DNA of 64,000 nt from Kushneria marisflavi (lineage in GTDB: Bacteria; Pseudomonadota; Gammaproteobacteria; Pseudomonadales; Halomonadaceae): NCBI RefSeq assembly GCF_002157205.1, contig NZ_CP021358.1, forward strand, positions 1,798,001 to 1,862,000. Reading direction: 5' to 3'. The notes beneath the pieces were generated by a model. It worked only from the letters and a program-made list of their open reading frames with translations, did not search any database and was not told the DNA's origin. This document shows positions 27,315-35,521 of the stretch, in pieces. How positions within the stretch are numbered: position 1 is the stretch's first letter; the number at the start of each line of letters is the position of its first letter. Both the position numbers and the translations under genes were made by a program.

Positions 27315-28646
27315 CTACATCATCTCGGGCTGACGAATGCGACTGCCCCGGGCAAAACGGTCGAGATGATAGGGGGCCGAGTCGACCCGAGGCGTCGCGC
27401 TGGTGGCAAGATCTGCCGCCAGTTGCCCGGCTGCCGGCCCGATACCGAAACCATGACCGCTGCAGCCGGCTGCCACCGTAAACCCGGGAATCGCATCAAC
27501 CGGGGAGATGACCGGCACCAGATCCGGCGTGGTATCGATCATGCCGGCCCAGGCCCTGGCCAGATGCACGTTCTTGAGAGACGGATATTCGGCATGCAGC
27601 CCGGCCAGCGTCGCCCGGGCCAGCGCCATGTCCGGCATGGGGTCCAGAATGCGCTGCTCCTCAAACGGCGAGACCTGATCGAACTCCCAGCGCCCGGCGG
27701 CTTCCGGCCCGCGAAAGAAGGAGCGACCGATGCGGATCTGCAGCTTCTTGGCCAGCTTGCTGCGATAGGCCCCGTAGAATTTGATCGCGTAGCGCATGCT
27801 CTGCGGGCTGACCTCAAGCCGGCCCAGCCCCGGCATGGCCAGCGTGTAGCTGCCATCCAGCCGACGCCGCAGGGCAATTTTCGGCGTGGTCAGACAGCCC
27901 GGGGTGACCTCGGGCGCTGGCGTGGTCTGAATCGTGGTGCCCATGATGTTGGCCGAGGGCAGCTCTATGCCATGACGCCGACAAAAGCGCGAACTCCAGG
28001 CGCCGCCCGCGCAGATGACGCTCGATGTGCGGATCAGGCCCCGCTCGGTCCACACGCCACTCACACGCCCGCCAGTAAGGTCCAGCCCGCGCACGGCGCA
28101 GTTCTGATGTACATAAGCCCCTCTTGCCTGTGCCCCCCGGGCGATCGCCGGACAGGCCATGGCGGGTTCGGCGCGACCGTCGGTCGGCGACCAGACGCCG
28201 CCCAGCCAGCGAGAGGTGGTGCCCGGAGCTCGCTCATGGGCCTCACTGGCCGTCATCATGTGGCAGGTAAAGCCCAGCTCGCGCGCCTTGTTGCCCCATG
28301 TCTCCCACTTGTCCAGGCTCGCCTGATTGTCAGTGGTATAGACGATGCCGCTACGGCGAAAGCCCACGTCACTGCCGACCTCACCGGACAGGGCGTCCCA
28401 CCGGCTCAGGCTGTGCATGGCCAGCGGCAGCTCATACAGATCACGGTTTTGCTGGCGCACCCAGCCCCAGTTGCGACTGGACTGCTCACAGCCGATCAGC
28501 CCCTTTTCCAGCAGCGCCACCGACACGCCGCGACCGGCCAGCTCATGAGCGGCACAGGTGCCCAGAATGCCGCCACCGATCACGACCACATCGACCTGCT
28601 CGGGAAATTCGGCGCTATCGTGGACAGGATCTACATTGACAAACAT
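27315..28646 (-). CDS. FAD-dependent oxidoreductase (DAO family), second copy
   Basis: 443 aa. The FAD motif VVVIGGGILGTCAAHELAGRG is followed by VALLEKG, then SSRNWGWVRQQNRD, a typical FAD-contact block in this subfamily. The C-terminus has VAAGCSGHGFGIGPAAGQLAADL. It is divergent in sequence from the other two DAO proteins here. The usual chemistry is oxidative deamination or demethylation of amino acids or amines. AGAAGAGG precedes the start, and AACAACAA lies just upstream. An 8-bp hairpin at 27185-27203 separates it from the HAD gene. Confidence 0.87.
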   Translation of the reverse strand: MFVNVDPVHDSAEFPEQVDVVVIGGGILGTCAAHELAGRGVSVALLEKGLIGCEQSSRNWGWVRQQNRDLYELPLAMHSLSRWDALSGEVGSDVGFRRSGIVYTTDNQASLDKWETWGNKARELGFTCHMMTASEAHERAPGTTSRWLGGVWSPTDGRAEPAMACPAIARGAQARGAYVHQNCAVRGLDLTGGRVSGVWTERGLIRTSSVICAGGAWSSRFCRRHGIELPSANIMGTTIQTTPAPEVTPGCLTTPKIALRRRLDGSYTLAMPGLGRLEVSPQSMRYAIKFYGAYRSKLAKKLQIRIGRSFFRGPEAAGRWEFDQVSPFEEQRILDPMPDMALARATLAGLHAEYPSLKNVHLARAWAGMIDTTPDLVPVISPVDAIPGFTVAAGCSGHGFGIGPAAGQLAADLATSATPRVDSAPYHLDRFARGSRIRQPEMM

Positions 28647-28730
28647 GTTTGAAAACCTCTTCTCTTGTTGTTGGTCATCATACTGTCGAAGCCTTTATTC
28701 GCTACAGATCGAGCGACATCCACTGGACCT

Positions 28731-30206
28731 TCAGGTGTTCAGGTCGATCAGCACGCTCTTGTGATGCAGATTGGCCTCAAAGGCCGCCCGGCCCAGATCG
28801 CGGCCGATGCCGGAGCGCTTGTAGCCGCCGGTCGGCAGGATATAGTCATTGCTGCGTCCATAGCGGTTGACCCATACGGTGCCGGCACTGAGCCGGCGTA
28901 CCGCACGTAGTGCTCGACCGATGTCGGCCGTGTGTACCCCGGCGGCCAGTCCATATACCTCGTGCTCGGCCAGGATGAGCGCCTCCTCCTCGCTGTCGAA
29001 CGCCTGCACGCTCAGCACCGGGCCGAAGATCTCTTCTTTCACTGCCGGATTATCACTGTTATCCACCCTGAGGATCGTGGGGCGATAGAAGCAGCCCCCC
29101 AGTACCGTTTCAAAGCGCGAACCGCCTTCGATCAGCTCGGCACCGGCATCAAGCGCACGCGCCACAACCGACTCGATGCGCCCGGCCTGAGTCTCGGAGA
29201 TGATGGGCGAAAAGCGTGAGCCCGCCTGCCAGGTCAGCCCCGGCGCCAGCGTCTCGAAATGGTTGCTCAAGCGTTCGATCATGGGCTCGAGCAGCGAGCG
29301 CTCGATCAGAAGGCGCGAGCCCGCCACGCAGACCTGACCGGCATTGCCGGTGATCGCACCGGCAAGCGTTGCTGCAGTGCGTTCGATATCGGGAATGTCG
29401 CCAAACACCACCTGTGGGCTCTTGCCACCCAGCTCCAGCGTTACCGGCTTGGGGCCGGTCTCGGCGCAGGCCGCCATGATATGGCGTCCGGTCACGGTGG
29501 AGCCGGTAAAGGTGACCTTGGCCACATCCGGATGACGACACAGGGCATCACCGGTGGTGGCACCATCGCCCTGAATCACGTTGAACACGCCCGGCGGCAT
29601 GCCGGCCTCGATGGCAAGCTCGGCCAGTCGCACCGCCGTAAAGGGCGTCATCTCGGAGGGTTTGAGCACCACGGTATTGCCGGCCGCCAGCGCAGGCGCC
29701 ACCTTCCAGCAGGTCATGCTGAGTGGAAAGTTCCAGGGCGCGATGGCCCCTACCACACCGAGTGGTTCGGCAATCTGCATGCCCAGACTGTCGTGAGCGG
29801 TCGCGGCCACCTCGCCGCCGTGCTTGTCGGCAAACTCGGCAAAAAACCGGATGCCTTCAGCGGTATAGGGCACATCCCAGGCACGCGCCTGGTCGATTGG
29901 CCGGGTCGACCCCAGCGCCTCGAGCGCGGCCAGATAGTCGATGTCGGCCTCGATCAGATCCGCCCAGCGACGCAGGATGCGCGCACGCTCGCGCGGGGCA
30001 CGGCGCGCCCAGTCTGCGTGAAGGAAGGCCTGTCGCGCACTGGTCACGGCCTCATCGACCCGGGCGGCATCCGCCAGCGGCAGTTCGGCATAGGCCTGCC
30101 CATCGGCCGGGCGCTTGACGGCCAACCCCGCATGGCCTCGCACCTGACGGCCGTGCAGAAAATGAGCGCAGGGAATCGTGATACGGGCAGGATCAAAGCT
30201 TGGCAT
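28731..30206 (-). CDS. NAD-dependent aldehyde dehydrogenase
   Basis: 491 aa from ATG 30204-30206 (GAGAGA upstream); a 12-codon extension to 30242 is possible. Landmarks are IAPWNFPLSMT, TFTGSTVTGRH, LELGGKSPQVVF (Glu) and GQVCVAGSRLLIE (Cys). It resembles betaine-aldehyde / gamma-aminobutyraldehyde type enzymes more than GabD. Placed at the head of the minus-strand operon, it is suited to oxidise the aldehyde made by one of the DAO oxidoreductases. The exact aldehyde cannot be read from sequence. Confidence 0.9.
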   Translation of the reverse strand: MPSFDPARITIPCAHFLHGRQVRGHAGLAVKRPADGQAYAELPLADAARVDEAVTSARQAFLHADWARRAPRERARILRRWADLIEADIDYLAALEALGSTRPIDQARAWDVPYTAEGIRFFAEFADKHGGEVAATAHDSLGMQIAEPLGVVGAIAPWNFPLSMTCWKVAPALAAGNTVVLKPSEMTPFTAVRLAELAIEAGMPPGVFNVIQGDGATTGDALCRHPDVAKVTFTGSTVTGRHIMAACAETGPKPVTLELGGKSPQVVFGDIPDIERTAATLAGAITGNAGQVCVAGSRLLIERSLLEPMIERLSNHFETLAPGLTWQAGSRFSPIISETQAGRIESVVARALDAGAELIEGGSRFETVLGGCFYRPTILRVDNSDNPAVKEEIFGPVLSVQAFDSEEEALILAEHEVYGLAAGVHTADIGRALRAVRRLSAGTVWVNRYGRSNDYILPTGGYKRSGIGRDLGRAAFEANLHHKSVLIDLNT

Positions 30207-30455
30207 GGCGGGCTCTCTCGAGTGATGAAGGGGCGTTTTCAAAACACCGGGGCGTCTCCCTTCATGCTACGGCCAATCCCCCGGCACGGGGTGCCGAGTG
30301 TGACTGCACTCGACGCAGTTGCTGCGCCCAGGGCCTATCGATTCGGTCATATCTGCCGAATTACATGACGGCCGCCATCCGGGCGTGGCACGCACCCGGG
30401 GCGCATGCGACAGTAAGCGCCACGCTATTCGATACTCTCATGGGAGCCTGCTGTC

Positions 30456-31310
30456 ATGTCTTCATCCTCATCACAATGCCCGGCCGATACCTCACGGGAA
30501 CTCTGCTGGCACCCTCTGCATGATAATGATCTGGCCCAGGCGCATGGGCTGTCGCAGCGACTGGGCTGGCCACATCGTATGGAGGACTGGGCCACCATGC
30601 TCAAGGTGGGTCACGGCGTCGCCATCGACTCCCCGGACGGAACGCTGATCGGCACCGGCTTTTGCCTGCCGCAAAATCGTACCGCCACGCTTGGGCTGGT
30701 GATCATCGATGACGCCTGGCAGGGCAAGGGGCTGGGACGCGTCATGATGACCCGCCTGATGGCATTGGCCGAGGATCGTACCCAATTGCTGGTCGCCACC
30801 GTGGCCGGCGCCCCGCTGTATCAAAAGCTGGGGTTCACCCCGTTCAGCACCGTCCATCAGTATCAGGGGGTGGTGACAAACGCTCCGGAGACGCCGGAAA
30901 CGGTTGAGGGTCTGCGTGCGATGACCGAGCAGGATATTGAGGCCGTCATGGCGCTGTCGCCCGACAACGCCGTCCATGCCGAGGCCGTGCGTCAGGCCAC
31001 GCAGGGCGTCGTGATCGAACGCGACGGCCAGCTGGTGGGTCTGGCTCTGCGCCGCCCTTACGGACGCGGCGAGCACATCGGCCCGGTCATGGCCGAATCA
31101 CCGGAGCAGGCCCGAGCACTGATGGCTACGCTGCTGTCCCATGCCCAGGACGCCTTCGTACGACTGGATCTGGTCGATCCGCAGGAGGACAGCCTGTTGA
31201 CCGAATCGGGGCTTGCCTGTGTGGATCGCGTCGTGCGCATGCGTCGCGGCCCGGCGGTGGATGACAGCGTCCTGCCCCGCTTTGGTCTGATCAATCAGGC
31301 GATGGGGTAA
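30456..31310 (+). CDS. GNAT-family N-acetyltransferase
   Basis: 284 aa. The first half is a GNAT domain with the acetyl-CoA loop DAWQGKGLGRVMM and the LYQKLGF motif. The second half (about 145-284) looks like the extra domain found in two-domain GNAT proteins of the Acetyltransf_18 type. It is the only plus-strand gene inside the 18-37 kb catabolic region and splits it into two minus-strand transcription units. A detoxifying or substrate-acetylating role is possible. Substrate unknown. It ends with a hairpin lacking a T run. Confidence 0.85.
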   Translation: MSSSSSQCPADTSRELCWHPLHDNDLAQAHGLSQRLGWPHRMEDWATMLKVGHGVAIDSPDGTLIGTGFCLPQNRTATLGLVIIDDAWQGKGLGRVMMTRLMALAEDRTQLLVATVAGAPLYQKLGFTPFSTVHQYQGVVTNAPETPETVEGLRAMTEQDIEAVMALSPDNAVHAEAVRQATQGVVIERDGQLVGLALRRPYGRGEHIGPVMAESPEQARALMATLLSHAQDAFVRLDLVDPQEDSLLTESGLACVDRVVRMRRGPAVDDSVLPRFGLINQAMG

Positions 31311-31317
31311 TCAAGGG

Positions 31318-31342
31318 GGGCCGGAGAGCGACTCTCCGGCCC
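31318..31342. terminator. Hairpin between convergent GNAT and HyuB genes
   Basis: An 11-bp perfect stem GGGCCGGAGAG / CTCTCCGGCCC with a CGA loop lies between two convergent genes. Neither side has a clear T tract, so it may block rather than classically terminate transcription. Confidence 0.5.
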
Positions 31343-31351
31343 GGATAACGC

Positions 31352-33391
31352 TCAGCCAGCCCATGAATCCAGCACCTGTGCCTCATGCTGACGTGGCGAC
31401 AGGGTTGGATAACGTATCAAAAGCTCATCGAACAACTCGTGAATGATCGCGGCCCCCTCTTCAACCTCGCCAATGGCATAGCGCGCCTCCAGCGCATCAA
31501 AGATCTGATGCTTGATGAAAAAGCGCCATGCTACCGGCAACCCCGCCAGAATCTCCGTCAGTGCCGCATAACGCTCGCGCGTCCAGCGGGCCTCGAATGT
31601 CTCCCTGTAGGCCCCATAGGCGAAGGGCGCATCCGGTTCCGGCATTGAGGAAGTCTGCTCGCGCAGTGTCTGCCTTAGCGTGTGTGTCTCCTCCACCGCC
31701 ACCCGGTTTTCAGTGATCACGACGCCATAGTCGCTGCGCGCCCGTCCGGGTGAAACATGACCGCACAGGACATCCTTGAGCACCCGCTCCGGCTCGCGCG
31801 CCAGCGGATCGCCATAGCCACCGGCACCGCAGCCTTCCAGCCGAATGACGTCGCCAGGACGACAATGCACGATATCGCTGTTGCCAAGCGCCTCGGCCTC
31901 GGGGGTGTCCGGATTGCGCGTGAATTTCGCCGTGGCACCGGCCTGCCCGCCCTGAAGGCCCCAGGAAGCGAAATTCGTACGATCGCGATTGCGCGCGGTC
32001 ACCATGGTGCCAGGCGAGAAGACCTGAAACTCCATGCAAAGCCCCAGCCCGCCGCGATGGCGGCCGGGACCGCCGGTATCCGGTACCAGGCAGTAGCGTC
32101 GCATCAAAATGGGCACTTCGGCCTCGTTGATCTCTACCGGCGTATTGCGCAAAAAGGCCACGTTGGCGCCGGACCCGTCGCTACCGTCGCCCATGGGCAT
32201 GCCACCGGCGCCCCCCCCAACAGGGCCCAGAGAGGCCATCAGCATGCGTCCTTCGCTGTCCATGGTCTTGACGCTCATGATCGCAAGGCCTGCCGCCGCA
32301 CAGGCCGGCAGCCGATCAGGAATGGCACGCGAAAAGGCGCCGAAGGTCAGCACGTGAGTCAGCTTGCAGGTCAGGCTGCGCATGCCCACGGCCGCCGGCG
32401 CCACGGCATTGACCACGCTGCCTTCGGGCAGCACGCAGCGCACCGGTCGATCGAGCCCGGCATTGAGCAAAATGTCATCTCGCAGGGTGTAGAGCACGTA
32501 GTGATATCCCACCAGTGCCAGCGCGTGGCGCACCATGCCGCCGGTGGGCATGTTGAGCGATGAGGCCAGCTGCGGGTCACTGCCGGTATAGTCAAGAACG
32601 GCCTCTTCACCACGAATCTGCAGATTGAGCGCCAGCCGCATCGGCTTGCCCGCCACGCTGTCCTCGTCGGCATATTCGGCGAAGAAATAGTCGCCGTCAG
32701 GAATGGTGGCGATCACCTGTCGCGCCTGCTGCTCGGCATGATCCAGCAGGGTCTCCATGCCGACTCCGAAGTCGTCCGGACCAAAGCGTTCGATGATTTC
32801 CAGTACGCGCTTTTCGCCATTGTGCAGCATCGCAATCTGCGCCATGAGATCGCCGCGGTTCTGTGCCGGCGCTCGCACGTTGGCCGCCATGATATCGATC
32901 AGCGATTCATCAAGGACGCCTTCCCGTACGATTTTGACCGGCGGAAAGCGGATACCCTCCTGCTCGATCTCGGTCAGAGTACGCGACAGCGATGCCGGAA
33001 CAGCGCCACCCATGTCGGTATTGTGAATGTGTCCGCCAACAAAGCAGATCAGTACGCCCTGGTAAAACACCGGCTTCCACATCACGATGTCGGGCGTATG
33101 CGTGGCCACATGGCCGCTGTAGGCATCGTTGGTCATGGCGATATCGCCGGGACGATAGTCCTCGATCATCGAGAGCACCGGCCCGTAGTCGAGACCGATA
33201 TACCAGGTGGCGCCCAGCGTACGGGGCGAGGCAAAGGCCAGCCCTTCAGGCGTGATCAGCGCACAGGAAAAGTCCTCGGTTTCCTTGATGAAGGTCGAGT
33301 GCGCCGTCCGCACCAGGGTGTAGGCCATGCTTTCGGCCGCCGCCACACAGTAGTTGGCAAATATCTGCACCACAGCGTTATTAAAGGCCAT
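31352..33391 (-). CDS. hyuB: Hydantoinase/oxoprolinase subunit B
   Basis: 679 aa from the ATG at 33389-33391, with GGGGAG upstream, overlapping the end of hyuA by 11 bp. The core of about 520 residues is the HyuB (hydantoinase B/oxoprolinase) domain, with ETEDFSCALITPEGLAFA near residue 35 and the conserved NDAYSGHVATHTPDI metal-site block. The extra ~100 C-terminal residues are longer than simple HyuB and resemble the gamma-type tail of acetophenone/acetone carboxylase relatives. With HyuA it performs ATP-dependent opening of a cyclic amide such as 5-oxoproline, N-methylhydantoin or a pyrrolidone. Confidence 0.9.
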   Translation of the reverse strand: MAFNNAVVQIFANYCVAAAESMAYTLVRTAHSTFIKETEDFSCALITPEGLAFASPRTLGATWYIGLDYGPVLSMIEDYRPGDIAMTNDAYSGHVATHTPDIVMWKPVFYQGVLICFVGGHIHNTDMGGAVPASLSRTLTEIEQEGIRFPPVKIVREGVLDESLIDIMAANVRAPAQNRGDLMAQIAMLHNGEKRVLEIIERFGPDDFGVGMETLLDHAEQQARQVIATIPDGDYFFAEYADEDSVAGKPMRLALNLQIRGEEAVLDYTGSDPQLASSLNMPTGGMVRHALALVGYHYVLYTLRDDILLNAGLDRPVRCVLPEGSVVNAVAPAAVGMRSLTCKLTHVLTFGAFSRAIPDRLPACAAAGLAIMSVKTMDSEGRMLMASLGPVGGGAGGMPMGDGSDGSGANVAFLRNTPVEINEAEVPILMRRYCLVPDTGGPGRHRGGLGLCMEFQVFSPGTMVTARNRDRTNFASWGLQGGQAGATAKFTRNPDTPEAEALGNSDIVHCRPGDVIRLEGCGAGGYGDPLAREPERVLKDVLCGHVSPGRARSDYGVVITENRVAVEETHTLRQTLREQTSSMPEPDAPFAYGAYRETFEARWTRERYAALTEILAGLPVAWRFFIKHQIFDALEARYAIGEVEEGAAIIHELFDELLIRYPTLSPRQHEAQVLDSWAG

Positions 33392-35453
33392 TGCGGTTCT
33401 CCCCATTGGTGGCGGCGATATTGATCAGATGCAGGTTTCCCCGGTCGTCCACGCGAACCGAAAATCCGGGTAAAACACTGGTGGTCGTGTCGTCCTGCGC
33501 CACGATGGCAGGGCCATCGAAGCGGTGGCCGGCGCGCAGATCGGCGCGGCGATACAGCGCCACACGCCGATGGGACCCATCCATCCAGGCATGAACATGA
33601 TCGCAGGGGCGGGCCGCTTCCCGGGCAGTGTCGATGGCTTTCAACACGGGCTGTGGCGTGGGTACGGTTGCAATCAGACGCAGCGACACCACCTGGATGT
33701 CGGCGTGCTCGTCGCGATAGTGATAAAGACGCTCGTGCTCTCGATGGAAGGCCCCGCGCAGCGCCGCCAGATGCCCCTGCCGAACATCCGAGGCCGCCAG
33801 CGACGTTTCGATCTCGAAGGACTGCCCCTTGTAGCGCATCTCGGCCGAGAGCGTCAGCCGGGGTTCGGCGGTGTCACCGGCCTCCTCCCGAATCCAGTCG
33901 CGTGCCTCACGCTCCAGTGCGGCCCGATCCTGTTCCAGCCGGTCCAGCGTCGCCGGCGTCAGGTCATACCAGGTGATGCGTACGAAGTCGTTGCGGGTGT
34001 CCGCGATCAGACCGCCCAGCGCACTGAGCACGCCGGGGGTCGTGGGCACCACGATGGTTGGCATGTGAAGGGTGCGTGCCAGATAGCAGGCCAGCATCGG
34101 CCCGGCCCCGCCAAAGGGCATCAGAGAGAATTGACGTGGGTCTATGCCAAAGCGCGAGACCAGGCGACTGATGCCGGCATACATGCCCGAGATGGCGACA
34201 TTGACGATGGCCTCGGCCGTAGCCTCTACCGCCTGCCCCAACGATTCAGCCAGCGGCGCGATCGCCCGACGGGCGGCCTCGACGTCGGGCCTGACGGTGT
34301 CATATCCCAGTGGCGACTGCCCCAGGATGCCCATGACGGCAAAGGCGTCGGTAATGGTGGGATCGCTCCCGCCACGCCCGTAGCATACCGGTCCGGGGGT
34401 CGAGCCGGCGCTTTCGGGCCCTACCTTGAGCACACCCAGCGAATCGACGCTGGCAATCGAACCGCCGCCGTCACCGATCGAAGTCACCGATACCGATGGA
34501 ATATGGATCTGGTAATCGCCGATATATTCACCGGTCGCGTAGCGCGGTTCCCCATCCACGATCAGGGCAACATCTGCCGTGGTGCCGCCAATGTCCAGAC
34601 TCATGACATTGTCGATACCGCACAGTCCCGCCATCCAGGCAGCCCCAATGACCCCGGAGGCCGTACCGGACAGGATCATCTGCACACAGTCGGTCTTGCC
34701 GCGCTCGGCGCTCATGATGCCGCCGTTGGATTTGGTCACCTGCAGGGGCGCCGTCACCCCGGTCTCGATCAGGGCCTTTTGAAGCGCCCCCAGATAGTGG
34801 GACACCCGAGGCTGCACATAGCCGCCTATCACGGCCGTCATCGTGCGCTCATATTCACGAATGGTCGGCCAGACGTCGCTGGCACAGGAGACAAAAAATC
34901 CCGGCATCGCCGCCTCGATCCGTTCGCGAACACGATGCTCATGAGCCGAATTGCGGTAGGCGTGCAAAAGCGAAATCACCACGCCCTCACAGCCGGTCCG
35001 CTCAAGCCCTCGAATGGCCGCAGTAATGCTGTCTTCATCGAGGGGAGCGATTTCCTCGCCCTGAGCGTTGATACGTCCGTCAATGCCAAAGGTACAGTGT
35101 CGATCAATCAGGGGTGCCGGACGCACCGACATCAGGTGATACATGTCCGGGGTCTTGAGACGGGCGAGATTGAGCACGTCCTCAAAGTGGCGATTGGTGA
35201 TCAGCCCCAGGCGAATGCCGCGTCGCTGAACCACCGCATTGACGCCAACGGTGGTGCCGTGGGTGAAATGCACCACCTCGGCCGGATCGATCCCGTAGCG
35301 CTGCGACAGCATCTGCATCCCGCTGATGACCTCACTGCCGGGGCTGTCGGGTCGGGAAAAGACCTTGAGACTTTCAAGCGTACCGGTCTCGTCGTCGAGC
35401 ACGGCGAAATCCGTGAACGATCCACCGATATCCACTCCAATACGAAGGCCCAT
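33381..35453 (-). CDS. hyuA: Hydantoinase/oxoprolinase subunit A (ATP-dependent)
   Basis: 690 aa from ATG 35451-35453 (MGLRIGVDIGG); an ATG three codons upstream lies too close to the AGGAG site. The actin-like ATPase signature GVDIGGSFTDFAVLDD, the switch HGTTVGVNAVVQRRG, the second phosphate loop SLDIGGTTADVALI and MPFGGAGPM are all present. The family couples ATP hydrolysis to activation of a lactam or hydantoin carbonyl. The hyuAB pair, an upstream DAO-family gene and a divergent IclR regulator form one module. Confidence 0.92.
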   Translation of the reverse strand: MGLRIGVDIGGSFTDFAVLDDETGTLESLKVFSRPDSPGSEVISGMQMLSQRYGIDPAEVVHFTHGTTVGVNAVVQRRGIRLGLITNRHFEDVLNLARLKTPDMYHLMSVRPAPLIDRHCTFGIDGRINAQGEEIAPLDEDSITAAIRGLERTGCEGVVISLLHAYRNSAHEHRVRERIEAAMPGFFVSCASDVWPTIREYERTMTAVIGGYVQPRVSHYLGALQKALIETGVTAPLQVTKSNGGIMSAERGKTDCVQMILSGTASGVIGAAWMAGLCGIDNVMSLDIGGTTADVALIVDGEPRYATGEYIGDYQIHIPSVSVTSIGDGGGSIASVDSLGVLKVGPESAGSTPGPVCYGRGGSDPTITDAFAVMGILGQSPLGYDTVRPDVEAARRAIAPLAESLGQAVEATAEAIVNVAISGMYAGISRLVSRFGIDPRQFSLMPFGGAGPMLACYLARTLHMPTIVVPTTPGVLSALGGLIADTRNDFVRITWYDLTPATLDRLEQDRAALEREARDWIREEAGDTAEPRLTLSAEMRYKGQSFEIETSLAASDVRQGHLAALRGAFHREHERLYHYRDEHADIQVVSLRLIATVPTPQPVLKAIDTAREAARPCDHVHAWMDGSHRRVALYRRADLRAGHRFDGPAIVAQDDTTTSVLPGFSVRVDDRGNLHLINIAATNGENRNGL

Positions 35454-35488
35454 GGGCGGCATACTCCTGCTTTCGTGTGCTTGTTGTT

Positions 35489-35517
35489 GTGGCGAACATT
35501 TTGTCGTGGCGAACATT
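35489..35517. repeat. 12-bp direct repeat in the hyuA leader
   Basis: GTGGCGAACATT occurs at 35489-35500 and again at 35506-35517 (17-bp spacing) in the 68-bp gap between the upstream oxidoreductase gene and hyuA. It may be a regulator site or a small local duplication. Confidence 0.5.
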
Positions 35518-35521
35518 GCTT

